64,000 nucleotides of DNA, taken from NCBI GenBank assembly GCA_964501335.1, contig CAZCTC010000018.1:1-64000 (forward strand), given 5' to 3'. The stretch comes from CAZCTC01 sp964501335. GTDB taxonomy: Bacteria > Chloroflexota > Anaerolineae > B4-G1 > SLSP01. Below, in pieces: positions 51,909 through 59,775 of the stretch; the stretch's first letter is position 1, and the number at the start of each line of letters is the position of its first letter. The translations under genes and the position numbers were made by a program. The notes under the pieces were generated by a model. It did no database searches and had not been told where the DNA came from. It saw only the letters and a program-made list of their open reading frames with translations.

Positions 51909-52691
51909 ATGGTAGAAATTAACCTGCCGACCTATATTCCCCTGGAAGAAGCCGCTACACGGTACAACATCCCCCTGGAAACTTTGCGTCGGGCCGTAGA
52001 AAATAGTTTAGTTCGAGCCGTAGCTCCCCATGGTAATCTATCTATGGCCGAAGTGGCTGAAGATGACATTATTGTAATGATCCAAAAACCAACTCGGGTA
52101 TTACCCACATTTATCGCTCTATCCACTGCAATTAGGCGATATGATATACCCCTTGAAATATTAGAACAGGCAATCCAAAACAATACTATTCGGGCGGTTT
52201 TAATTGAAGATCAGTTAGCAATAGCCGAAGAAGATGTTGCCATCCTGACAAAACAATTAACAAATCAAATTATCAAAACGCTACCAGCCTTCATATCCTT
52301 AAATGAAGCTACAAAACAATATAATGTACCGGTTGATGCATTAATCGAAGCTATTAACAAAAATGTTGTTCGCGCCGTTCGCGTTGGGGACATCATAAAG
52401 GTAGCTGAAAGTGATGCTATGATCGTAGCTGCACAAGTACAAAAACGACGGGAAGACGATGAACTGGTATCTTTCAGTGAAGCGGCGCGTCGGTTAGGGC
52501 TTCCGGTAGGAACAATCTTCCAATGGAATGAGCATGGGTGGCTTCCAGTATTGGGAAGCGGAATCAGGAAGGCGAAACTTGTATCCTGGAATCAAGCTCA
52601 GGCGTTGGGGCGATTGCGGCAAGAGCGCAATGGTCGAGGAAGCAGGTTAATACCTAAGAGCCAGGACTTCATAGAATATTCGGTACGCTAA
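51909..52691 (+). CDS. Four-HTH tandem DNA-binding protein
   Basis: A 260-residue protein made of four successive excisionase/MerR-like winged HTH units at about residues 7-55, 64-110, 120-165 and 182-230. The first three share the pattern P-x-[FY]-I-x-L-x-x-A-x-x-x-Y-x-[IV]-P-x-x-x-L-x-x-A-[IV]-x-[NK] (for example YIPLEEAATRYNIPLETLRR). The fourth is more divergent (VSFSEAARRLGLPVGTIFQW). AAGGAGGAC lies 4-5 nt before the ATG at 51909. The gene is visibly more AT-rich than its neighbours. It probably binds several half-sites and regulates the element; the inverted repeat at 52744-52799 is one candidate target. Confidence 0.75.
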   Translation: MVEINLPTYIPLEEAATRYNIPLETLRRAVENSLVRAVAPHGNLSMAEVAEDDIIVMIQKPTRVLPTFIALSTAIRRYDIPLEILEQAIQNNTIRAVLIEDQLAIAEEDVAILTKQLTNQIIKTLPAFISLNEATKQYNVPVDALIEAINKNVVRAVRVGDIIKVAESDAMIVAAQVQKRREDDELVSFSEAARRLGLPVGTIFQWNEHGWLPVLGSGIRKAKLVSWNQAQALGRLRQERNGRGSRLIPKSQDFIEYSVR

Positions 52692-52707
52692 TTCTGTGTT
52701 GAAACGT

Positions 52708-52736
52708 AAAAAAGGCGGGAAATCCCGCCTTTTTTT
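52708..52736 (+). terminator. Strong intrinsic terminator
   Basis: AAAAAAGGCGGGA (52708-52720) pairs with TCCCGCCTTTTTT (52723-52735), followed by T. It ends the four-HTH gene 17 nt after its stop. Confidence 0.9.
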
Positions 52737-52743
52737 ATTCTTA

Positions 52744-52807
52744 TTAACACTTGTTACTTTTTATTAATTAAGCAAAACTTGACAAGTAACAAGTGTTAAC
52801 GTATACT
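52744..52807 (+). promoter_or_regulatory. Consensus promoter with a 15-bp inverted-repeat operator
   Basis: TTGACA (52779-52784), 17-bp spacer, TATACT (52802-52807). ttaacacttgttact (52744-52758) is repeated as its exact reverse complement at 52785-52799, the right arm filling the promoter spacer. Each arm itself contains the dyad TAACA-NN-TGTTA. A dimeric repressor bound at both arms would loop the 26 bp between and block RNA polymerase. Confidence 0.8.
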
Positions 52808-52869
52808 CTAATCAGTTTTCCAGGAGCCCCGGTTTCCTCAACGGATTGACTCTTGCAAAACAAAAAAGA

Positions 52870-52905
52870 TGTCCCCGCCCTCTCTTGGAAGGCAGAGCGG
52901 GGACA
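52870..52905 (+). other. GC-rich hairpin in a long leader (52808-53193)
   Basis: tgtccccgc (52870-52878) pairs with gcggggaca (52897-52905). The 386-nt stretch from the promoter to the first element gene holds no convincing ORF (a TTG-started 72-codon frame has no family likeness and no ribosome site). It may carry a structured non-coding RNA or origin DNA. Confidence 0.4.
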
Positions 52906-53130
52906 AAGCCCGAGGAGCGGTCAACTCCCAGGCGTCTTTAGTATATCGGTAAATAGCCCTTTTGTAAATTCGGATCGACCGTCGGCTTTGCCGGCCGGCG
53001 GATTTCCCATAGCGTGCCCCCGCACATTAAAACATTCCGTTTCCCGGCGCTCTGAATCCTCTCAGAGCTGATCGTGTAAAGCCTCCCTCAATGTAGCCTT
53101 GTGTTTCCTCTTTGAGATTCCCAGCGCCAC

Positions 53131-53179
53131 TTATCCACTGCCCCTGGCCTTATCCACACTTTCAGGGCAGTTATCCCCA
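53131..53179. promoter_or_regulatory. Three DnaA-box-like sites, possible origin
   Basis: TTATCCACT (53131-53139), TTATCCACA (53150-53158, the consensus) and TTATCCCCA (53171-53179) lie on one strand at 19 and 21 nt spacing, just before the first gene of the element. This is the form of an oriV DnaA cluster or a DnaA-controlled promoter. Confidence 0.6.
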
Positions 53180-53193
53180 AGGGAGGAGAACCT

Positions 53194-53589
53194 ATGGAAT
53201 GTATCGTGGAGCTTAGTCAAATGAACTGTTCCATCGACCTGAACGCCGCCATCAATTGCGTGACTGCCGCAGCAGTTTTCGCTGGATTGCTCATTGCCGG
53301 CATTTTTTATGCAATGCTCGTCGCCTGGCTGAAGAAACGCCGCTACGACGAAGGGTACACCGCGATGCTGGTGGTCATCGGCGTGGCCTGGACCCTGGCC
53401 GGCGTAGCCATCCTGGACTTTAACCATGCCCTGCTGACCGCCGGGGCCTTTGTCTGTTCCGGGACCCCGATGATTATCGGCTCCTGGTGGGAACACGTTC
53501 AGATGCGCCGCAAAAGCCAGGAGGATCTGCAAAAGATCACCGAAGAGCACATGGCGCAGTTCAATCCCTCTCAGGAACAGAAAGGTTAA
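53194..53589 (+). CDS. Small two- to three-helix membrane protein
   Basis: A 131-residue protein with helices at about 22-45, 57-76 and 80-97 and a charged C-terminal coil (QMRRKSQEDLQKITEEHMAQ). GGAGGAG lies 6-7 nt before 'cctatgg'; an earlier in-frame start is absent. First gene of a run of small element genes; no family recognised. Confidence 0.6.
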   Translation: MECIVELSQMNCSIDLNAAINCVTAAAVFAGLLIAGIFYAMLVAWLKKRRYDEGYTAMLVVIGVAWTLAGVAILDFNHALLTAGAFVCSGTPMIIGSWWEHVQMRRKSQEDLQKITEEHMAQFNPSQEQKG

Positions 53590-53591
53590 AA

Positions 53592-53804
53592 ATGACGCGA
53601 CCGCGGGGTTGGCCTAACAATGCCCGGGATTCCCGGGAGCGGGCCATTGAAGAAAGCCAGAAAGTGGTCCGATTGCTCATGCCGATCGTGCAGGGTGAGC
53701 AATTCGACCGCACCGAAACCCTGCGCCGGCTGGCGTTGGCGATGGTCTCGGCGCTTTCCGCGCTGCGGGCGCTGGAAAGTGTCTCCCCGGATTCCGAGGA
53801 ATAA
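53592..53804 (+). CDS. Hypothetical 70-residue helical protein
   Basis: MTRPRGWPNNARDSRERAIE then a helical part rich in Leu, Ala and Arg (LRRLALAMVSALSALRALE) and an acidic end. It starts 2 nt after the preceding stop with AAAGG in between, and its own stop overlaps the AAGGAGG of the next gene. Function unknown. Confidence 0.6.
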   Translation: MTRPRGWPNNARDSRERAIEESQKVVRLLMPIVQGEQFDRTETLRRLALAMVSALSALRALESVSPDSEE

Positions 53805-53817
53805 GGAGGTAGAAGCG

Positions 53818-54195
53818 ATGAGTAAGCCGTTAGTTCGCTGGATCGAAAAAGCAGCGTTACCGCAAGGTGTGCAAAAAATGCTCCAGCGGTTTGAAACCGC
53901 CTTCGGCCTGCACGATCGGGGATACCAGGTCACTTATTACCGCGAAGACACAGTGTTCGTGCAGGTGCAGGGGATCTGCGATGTGTACCGGCTCGCCCGC
54001 ATGGCGCTCCATAGCCCCGACATCAGATTGGAGCTGGAAGCCTCGGCCGTCCAATACTGGACCCTCCGCATGTTTTGCAGCTCCTGGCAGATCGAGCACG
54101 AAGTCAACCGCAGCCGGCCACGGATCACCCAACCATTGCCGCCCGACGATCTGGCCACCCGCGGGCAATTCGTTCAGGTTCACGACAATGACTGA
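53818..54195 (+). CDS. Hypothetical element protein (125 aa)
   Basis: An alpha/beta protein starting MSKPLVRWIEKAALPQGVQK, with GYQVTYYREDTVFVQVQGIC forming paired strands. AAGGAGG lies 9 nt before the ATG. No family recognised. It sits in a tightly spaced operon; the next gene starts within 17 nt. Confidence 0.65.
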   Translation: MSKPLVRWIEKAALPQGVQKMLQRFETAFGLHDRGYQVTYYREDTVFVQVQGICDVYRLARMALHSPDIRLELEASAVQYWTLRMFCSSWQIEHEVNRSRPRITQPLPPDDLATRGQFVQVHDND

Positions 54196-54211
54196 GCACA
54201 AGGGTCAACCC

Positions 54212-54640
54212 ATGAATCGAATTGTCTGTAAACGCTGTGGAGAATCCGGGCGCCTCATCTGCCCCTGTCGAGAATACCGTTGCACCGCCGAAGAAATTCC
54301 TGATTCCTGGGATACCACAAAAGTCGTCTTCGCCACAGACCCGAACAAAGCCGCCCAACGTTATGTTCAGCAAGCATTTGAGACCGGGGACGGCGAGGTC
54401 ACGGTCTATGTCCACGATCCGGCCACGCAGTTGAATCAGGCCTTTCGGGTTACCTTTGAATACGCATTTTCAGCCTACGTCGAAGAAAGCCCGTTACCCC
54501 CGGCATTGGCGGAAAAATGCCCGGTATGTGGGATGCCCTTAAAGCATCATTGCTGTCCCCTGCCCACCTGCGCCCGCTTTGGACAAAACACGCGCCAGGT
54601 CGTGCCGGCGATCATATCCCGCCAGGAAGCGTTGTGGTAA
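54212..54640 (+). CDS. Zinc-ribbon-like protein (142 aa)
   Basis: MNRIVCKRCGESGRLICPCR has Cys-x2-Cys and Cys-x-Cys knuckles. A second set, KCPVCGMPLKHHCCPLPTC, lies near the C-terminus. The two could bind zinc. The middle (ATDPNKAAQRYVQQAF, VTVYVHDP) resembles the next protein. The ATG at 54212 has AGGG 7 nt upstream; an in-frame ATG at 54188 is possible. Confidence 0.6.
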   Translation: MNRIVCKRCGESGRLICPCREYRCTAEEIPDSWDTTKVVFATDPNKAAQRYVQQAFETGDGEVTVYVHDPATQLNQAFRVTFEYAFSAYVEESPLPPALAEKCPVCGMPLKHHCCPLPTCARFGQNTRQVVPAIISRQEALW

Positions 54641-54655
54641 AAGGATCATCCGGCG

Positions 54656-55057
54656 ATGAAGGATATGAAAGAGTGGCTCGATACTTGCTCCCGCTGCCAT
54701 CGCTTTGGCCCGCAACCCTGTGGTTGTCAGGGCTATTTCTGCCTTTGCAGTGCAGCCCCGATGGAGTGGAGCAAAGCCGAGCATCTCTATGCCGCATCCT
54801 TTGCCGAAGCCGCCGAACGCTATTTGAAAATCCACGACATCCAAAACGGTCAGGTAATTGCAGAAACCGAACGCACTGTGCATGTGCAGCATGAAGTAAC
54901 CGGGGAATGCCGGCAATTCACCGTCTTCCTCTACCTGCATCCGGCCTATCATGCCCAAGAAGTAGCTTCCGACTTGGAACCGACAGATAGCGAAACGGAA
55001 AGTAGTGCAGCCGTTTCCGTTCCATCTCTGGCGCAACTGACCCTGGATTGGGAATAA
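54656..55057 (+). CDS. Cys-rich paralogue of the preceding protein (133 aa)
   Basis: CSRCHRFGPQPCGCQGYFCL near the N-terminus gives four or more Cys for a zinc site. AASFAEAAERYLKIHDIQNG then resembles the A-A-x-R-Y segment of the preceding gene, so the pair arose by duplication. The second Cys set is missing. Its ATG lies 16 nt after the preceding stop. Confidence 0.6.
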   Translation: MKDMKEWLDTCSRCHRFGPQPCGCQGYFCLCSAAPMEWSKAEHLYAASFAEAAERYLKIHDIQNGQVIAETERTVHVQHEVTGECRQFTVFLYLHPAYHAQEVASDLEPTDSETESSAAVSVPSLAQLTLDWE

Positions 55058-55073
55058 AAAAAGGAGAATCCGC

Positions 55074-55496
55074 ATGACTAAAATCGCTTTGGTAGGTTGC
55101 AGCTCTCGTAAATTGACCGAACCCGCGCCGGCCCGCGACCTGTACATCAGCTCGTTATTCCAGGCCGCCCGGGATTACGCCGAGACCCACGCCGATCGCT
55201 GGTTCATCCTCTCGGCTCACTACGGTCTGGTGCTCCCCGACCGAATCATCGAACCGTACAACACCAGTCTGGCGGAAAAATCCCCGCTGGAACGCACCCT
55301 GTGGACGGCCCAAATCGCCCAGCAATTGACCGAGCTCCACCTGCTTCAAGACTCCACCGTCTGGATCTTCCTGACCGGCCAGATGTATGCCCGCCACTTG
55401 AGCCGGTATCTGACCATGACCGGAACCGTCGAACAACCGCTGACCGGACTGAGAGTCGGCCAACAGATCGCCTGGCTCAAATCCCATACCGCTTAA
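55074..55496 (+). CDS. DUF6884 family protein
   Basis: A 140-residue protein: KIALVGCSSRKL (first strand and Cys-Ser loop), ARDLYISSLFQAARDYAE, WFILSAHYGLVLPDRIIEPY and WIFLTGQMYARHL. This set is characteristic of DUF6884, common on phages and mobile elements and distantly like YaaA. AAGGAG lies 7 nt upstream. A nucleotide- or DNA-related role is only suspected. Confidence 0.8.
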   Translation: MTKIALVGCSSRKLTEPAPARDLYISSLFQAARDYAETHADRWFILSAHYGLVLPDRIIEPYNTSLAEKSPLERTLWTAQIAQQLTELHLLQDSTVWIFLTGQMYARHLSRYLTMTGTVEQPLTGLRVGQQIAWLKSHTA

Positions 55497-55513
55497 ATCA
55501 CAAGGAGAAGTTT

Positions 55514-55936
55514 ATGTATCACAAAGTTATCATTGTCGGCAACTTAGGGCGGGACGTGGAAATGCGCTACACGCCCGATGGCGCTCCCGTGTCCACCTTC
55601 AGCGTGGCCACCAATCGCAAATGGAACAACCCCGACGGCTCACAGGGCGAAGAGACCATTTGGTTCCGGGTAACTTGCTGGCGCCGGCAGGCCGAGATCG
55701 CCAATCAATACCTGAAAAAGGGCAGCAAGGTCCTGGTGGAAGGCCGCCTGCAACCGGACAAAGAGACTGGCGGGCCGCGAGTCTGGACCGGTCAGGACGG
55801 CAAGCCGCGGGCCTCCTTTGAATTGACCGCCGAAAACCTCCGGCTCCTCAGCGGACACAATGGCGGAGCTGAGAGCGGTCATGCTGGCAATGAAGACGCC
55901 GGCGCGATTCCCGACGAAGACAAGATTCCGTTCTAA
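55514..55936 (+). CDS. ssb: Single-stranded DNA-binding protein
   Basis: A 140-residue SSB. The OB fold starts MYHKVIIVGNLGRDVEMRYT and has the WFRVTCWRRQAEIANQYLKK and GSKVLVEGRLQP segments. The C-terminal tip EDKIPF matches the acidic protein-docking tail of SSB. AAGGAG lies 6 nt before the ATG. A plasmid-type SSB in an integrated element supports autonomous replication or conjugal transfer. Confidence 0.93.
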   Translation: MYHKVIIVGNLGRDVEMRYTPDGAPVSTFSVATNRKWNNPDGSQGEETIWFRVTCWRRQAEIANQYLKKGSKVLVEGRLQPDKETGGPRVWTGQDGKPRASFELTAENLRLLSGHNGGAESGHAGNEDAGAIPDEDKIPF

Positions 55937-56016
55937 GCCTGCCCGCTCTTTTCCTGCCCTCCGCCATCCGCAGAGGGTAGGGCAAGGTCGAGCAGTTCAA
56001 TCAGTGAGAGGTGCAC

Positions 56017-56673
56017 ATGAACCGATCCAAAAATAAGCAGGTGCTGAGCCGGACCCGGCAGATAGGGACCCAGGCGCACAGCGGCCGGATTCCGGCCCTA
56101 CTGGAGCTGGCTTTCTCAGAACGCCTGTGGACGCAATTAACGGAAACCCTCGGAGATCCCACCGCCGCCGAAGTCCGGGTCCTGGACCTGGTGCAGCATT
56201 CGATCCGCCCGCCGCGCTCCGCCGGCCTGACCTTGTACACCTCCGAAGCTGAAGCCGGCACCTGGATGAAAGCCCTGCACCCTTACCGCGCCGGTGCCCG
56301 GCCGGCCTGGCGCGCCGCCATCTTTGACCTGCGCCCTGGGGCTGACAGCACCGACATGCACCGCTATCCCTACATCGCCCTGGCCGCAGAGGGAGAGGTT
56401 TCCCCACGCTTCGCCCGCCTGCTGCCCGCCGTGATCGCCGCCCTGCGCGGCTGGAGCGCGCAAATCATCGTCATCGTCGATGAGACGATGCCGGAGCCCG
56501 AAGCCCGGTGGGAAGAACTCACCGAGCCGATCACGCTGACCTCGCCCCGCTGGAACCGGGTCCTGCACTGGCAACCAGCCCCCCGCCGCACCAAAGTGGT
56601 ACGTCGGCACAAGCTGCCCATGCCCCTGCCGGAACCGGAACTCTTGCCTCTGCTCATCGCCGAACCGGTGTAA
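56017..56673 (+). CDS. Hypothetical element protein (218 aa)
   Basis: Starts MNRSKNKQVLSRTRQIGTQA; an alpha/beta protein with DLVQHSIRPPRSAGLTLYTS and IIVIVDETMPEPEARWEEL, and a basic C-terminal part (RRTKVVRRHKLPMPLPEPEL). No family recognised. GAGAGG 6 nt upstream. The next gene starts 5 nt after its stop. Confidence 0.6.
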   Translation: MNRSKNKQVLSRTRQIGTQAHSGRIPALLELAFSERLWTQLTETLGDPTAAEVRVLDLVQHSIRPPRSAGLTLYTSEAEAGTWMKALHPYRAGARPAWRAAIFDLRPGADSTDMHRYPYIALAAEGEVSPRFARLLPAVIAALRGWSAQIIVIVDETMPEPEARWEELTEPITLTSPRWNRVLHWQPAPRRTKVVRRHKLPMPLPEPELLPLLIAEPV

Positions 56674-56677
56674 TCCC

Positions 56678-57166
56678 ATGGACGCCACAACGATCGGAAT
56701 CGCAGTAGCGGTCATGGCAGGAATACTCCTGGCGTTAGTCTTGGGCCGGACCATATTCCAGGCCCTGCGCCACGCGGCCTGGATCATCGGCGCGCTGTTG
56801 AGCCTGGCTGTAATCCTGCTGCTGGCCTTCTCGATCTTCCAGGCCCAAACCACCGCCCTGATCGCCGTCACTTCCCAAACCCTCAGCATGGTCATCATCG
56901 GTCTGCTGACGCTGCTCCTGCTGAGCGCCAGTGGGGCGCTCTTATACCTGATTTTCCACCAGCGGAATCAGCAGGATCAGCTCGGGAATGCCGATCTACA
57001 CATAGCTCGCCTTCTGGCCGCCAACCTGACCCTGCTGACCGAACTGACGCTGAAGAACCATCGTCAAGCCTTGCCCGATCCTGACGACGAAACGGCCCTT
57101 TCCTATGACTACGAAGACGACGAGGACCCCGAACTGCCGATCCTGCCGCAGGGATGGGGGTGGTAA
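56678..57166 (+). CDS. Membrane protein with acidic tail (162 aa)
   Basis: Three hydrophobic helices at about 5-24, 33-52 and 66-88, then a cytoplasmic part ending DPDDETALSYDYEDDEDPEL, which is highly acidic. The next gene follows without a gap (57166/57167), so it is made with the FtsK-like operon. Likely a small component of a membrane complex. Confidence 0.6.
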   Translation: MDATTIGIAVAVMAGILLALVLGRTIFQALRHAAWIIGALLSLAVILLLAFSIFQAQTTALIAVTSQTLSMVIIGLLTLLLLSASGALLYLIFHQRNQQDQLGNADLHIARLLAANLTLLTELTLKNHRQALPDPDDETALSYDYEDDEDPELPILPQGWGW

Positions 57167-58258
57167 ATGGATCTCCCGCGCTGGCTGCCCTGGATTGCTT
57201 TCGGTGGACTCCTGGTCCTGACGATGGTCTGCAACGGCACGACCCCGACGGCAACCCAGGCCACGCCGCCGCCGATCACCTCTGCTGCCCTGCAACCCAC
57301 GCTGGAACAGGCTCAGGTGGAAGTCTACCTGGAGACGATCCGCACGGAACGCCAGCAGCGCGAACTCCAACTCACTCTGGAATCGCTCTACGCTCAGCAG
57401 ACCGCCACGGCCGCCGCCCGGCAGGCCCTGGCTGACGAAGAAGCTACCCGCCAGTCCCGTGAATCTACTGCAACGGCGGAAGCCAGAATCGCCACGGCCA
57501 CCGCTGCCGCCTGGCGTACCACGGTCGAAGCCGCGCAAGCCTTAGCTACAGCGACCGCCGAAGCTCACCACGCAACGGCCACCGCCAACGCCATGCTCTT
57601 CGCCCAGGCCGGCACCGCGACCGCCGCCGCCTGGGCCGTCAATGCCACTGCCACCGCTGATTCCCTGCGTTCCCTGGCCACGGTCCAGGCCGCCGATGCT
57701 GAGAGGGCCCGGTTAGCGGCCGAACGCGAGCGCATGGTCTATCCGTTGCAGGCCTACGGGCCCTGGATTCTGGGTGGAACCTTATTTCTGACTTTGCTCT
57801 GGGTGGGGGTCTGGCTGGTCCGCCAACTGGGACCCCGGCTCAGCGCCGTCTCCCGCGATGCCCGAGGCGATGCCAAGATCCTGATCTTCACCGATGACCA
57901 GGGCCGCAAGATCATCCTGGACCCCGATCGCTCGCTGGGCCCCGCGACCACCGTGATCGACGGCCAAGTAACGCAGCCGGCCCTCGCGCCCCTCGAATAC
58001 CAGGAACGGGTCACGGCCCGGGATCAGGCCGTGGATCTGGCTCATCGGGGATTGCCCGGCAACGCTCCGGCCCGCCGACGGGCGCCTACGCCCCAGCAGG
58101 CCGCGCAACTGATGGCGCCGCCCGCTCCGGTAAAAGCTCTGCCCGGCGGCAAGGTGCGGATCATCCCGCCGCAAGAAGCGCGGGCCTGGCTCGATGAAGT
58201 CACCCAGCAGGCCTTGAAGAACGTGATCGAAGGCGAAATCGTGGAGGATGAGGAATGA
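57167..58258 (+). CDS. Membrane protein with Ala/Thr-rich coiled coil (363 aa)
   Basis: An N-terminal helix/lipoprotein-like segment (residues 8-22, VLTMVCNG) is followed by a long Ala-Thr-Glu-rich region of coiled-coil type (TATAEARIATATAAAWRTTV at about 103-122 and repeats). A second helix lies at about 198-220. The cytoplasmic tail (AHRGLPGNAPARRRAPTPQQ) is basic. The gene overlaps the FtsK-like ATPase by 4 nt; it may be the periplasmic partner of that translocase. Confidence 0.6.
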   Translation: MDLPRWLPWIAFGGLLVLTMVCNGTTPTATQATPPPITSAALQPTLEQAQVEVYLETIRTERQQRELQLTLESLYAQQTATAAARQALADEEATRQSRESTATAEARIATATAAAWRTTVEAAQALATATAEAHHATATANAMLFAQAGTATAAAWAVNATATADSLRSLATVQAADAERARLAAERERMVYPLQAYGPWILGGTLFLTLLWVGVWLVRQLGPRLSAVSRDARGDAKILIFTDDQGRKIILDPDRSLGPATTVIDGQVTQPALAPLEYQERVTARDQAVDLAHRGLPGNAPARRRAPTPQQAAQLMAPPAPVKALPGGKVRIIPPQEARAWLDEVTQQALKNVIEGEIVEDEE

Positions 58259-59649
58259 ACCGCGAACTGCTCCCCGCCCTGGTCCAACCGCCGCAGGAAC
58301 TGGCGCTGCATATTCCCAAGGCTCGCCTCTTTGAAGCCGAGGAAATCTCACGCCACATTATCAACACGTTGGAAAAGCGCGGGCTGGAACCGGCCTTCTC
58401 CGACTGGCTCATCACCTGGGACCGCGGCCTCGTCTGGCTCTTCGGCTTGCTCGATGTCGCCCGCCTGGAGAAGCTCGAAGCTTACAGCACCGACGAGCTG
58501 CTCCACCATCTCGCCACGGCCATCGGCGGCCGGTCCATCTTCGTGAGCAATCACTCCGGCCTGCGCTACGCCGTGTTGCTCTCCCCTATGCCCAAGTTGC
58601 CGGCTAAAGCCGCCTTCCCCGGCTTCCAACGCGGGACCGTTTTATTGGGCCGGCGCTATACCGGGGAAGAGCTGGCGGTCCCCTGGGAACGGCTGGGTCA
58701 TCTCCTGATCGCTGGGATGACCGGCTCCGGCAAGTCGATGTTTCTGCGATTGCTGGGTTATCAGGCTATCCTCGAAGGCTGCGCGCTGCTTCTGTGCGAT
58801 ATGGACGGCGCGACCTTCCCGATGCTGGAACAGCACCCCGCCCTGATCGCGCCCATCGCCCACACCCCGGAAGAGGCCCTGGCCCTCGTGGATCGGGCCA
58901 TCGGGGAATGCAACGCCCGCGCCGTGCTCTACCGCGGGCTGCCCGGCTACCCCGAAAAACTGGAAGAATACAACACGCTGGCGGTCGCCGCCGGCCTCGC
59001 GCCGCTGCCCCGCTGGCTGGTCATTCTGGACGAATTCAGCGCCACGGTCATGGCCGCCGGCGGCGCACAGGGACTCCTGGCCCGTTCCACCGCCGAATTG
59101 GGCTGGCGGGGGCGGAAATTCGGGATCACCCTGATCTTCGCCGCGCAGGATTTCAGCAAAGGCGTCGTCGGTCGGGTCCGGGATCAGGTCGGCGCCGTCT
59201 TCGGTTTCCGGGTCCGCAGCTCGGAGATCGCCGACGCCATCGGCATCCCGCAGGCTTCTCGCATCCCCGCCAGCCGGCCCGGCCTCGCCATCACCGATCG
59301 CTGGGGACCGGTGCAGACCTTCTGGCTGGACAAGCAATTGCTGGTGGCCCTGACCGGCGAGAATGGCGCATCGGAATCGCCCTTGACCGACTCCGAGCTG
59401 GCGCTGGTGCGTTGGGCCCTGGCCGAGCGCAACGGCTACCTGACTCTGGCAGAAATCCAGGATCGTCTCGGCATCGGTCAACGGCCGGCCCGGCGCCTGG
59501 CTGAAGAATGGGGGTTGCGTGGGTGGTTACAAAAGGACCCGGGAGCCGCCAATGCTCGAAAAATCACTGAGGTTTTAGCGGCTCTGGCTGACAAAGCGAC
59601 AAACCTGACAAACCCCGACAAACCGGCGGGAGAATTGACAAACCGCTGA
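58255..59649 (+). CDS. FtsK/SpoIIIE-like DNA translocase ATPase
   Basis: A 464-residue ATPase with Walker A HLLIAGMTGSGKSMFLRLLG (about residues 148-167) and Walker B PRWLVILDEFSATVM. QDFSKGVVGRVRDQVGAVFGF matches the later FtsK core and GFRVRSSEIADAI the sensor part. The C-terminal wHTH-like end (EIQDRLGIGQRPARRLAEEW) may bind DNA. It has no N-terminal helices, so it is of the soluble, plasmid/ICE transfer type (TraB-like). The last GACAAA-rich codons (ADKATNLTNPDKPAGELTNR) belong to the iteron array. Confidence 0.85.
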   Translation: MNRELLPALVQPPQELALHIPKARLFEAEEISRHIINTLEKRGLEPAFSDWLITWDRGLVWLFGLLDVARLEKLEAYSTDELLHHLATAIGGRSIFVSNHSGLRYAVLLSPMPKLPAKAAFPGFQRGTVLLGRRYTGEELAVPWERLGHLLIAGMTGSGKSMFLRLLGYQAILEGCALLLCDMDGATFPMLEQHPALIAPIAHTPEEALALVDRAIGECNARAVLYRGLPGYPEKLEEYNTLAVAAGLAPLPRWLVILDEFSATVMAAGGAQGLLARSTAELGWRGRKFGITLIFAAQDFSKGVVGRVRDQVGAVFGFRVRSSEIADAIGIPQASRIPASRPGLAITDRWGPVQTFWLDKQLLVALTGENGASESPLTDSELALVRWALAERNGYLTLAEIQDRLGIGQRPARRLAEEWGLRGWLQKDPGAANARKITEVLAALADKATNLTNPDKPAGELTNR

Positions 59650-59757
59650 CAAACCGACCGACACACGGCTGACAAACCGCCCAAAGAGCGAAAAACAGCC
59701 TGACAAACCGACAAACTTGGCGACAAACCTGACAAACCAGGTGACAAACCCGACAAA
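59590..59757 (+). repeat. Iteron array: 13 copies of GACAAA, parC-like
   Basis: GACAAA starts at 59590, 59598, 59607, 59617, 59637, 59648, 59671, 59702, 59710, 59722, 59731, 59743 and 59752, mostly followed by CC. It crosses the 3' end of the ftsK-like gene and fills the gap to the parM-like gene. All copies are on one strand. This is the expected position and form of the ParMR centromere. Confidence 0.85.
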
Positions 59758-59775
59758 CTGAAAAGGAGCGGAGAA

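Noticed and set aside
52853..53071. TTG-started 72-codon ORF in the element leader
   Set aside because: No ribosome site, no family likeness, and it overlaps a hairpin; origin or RNA function fits better.
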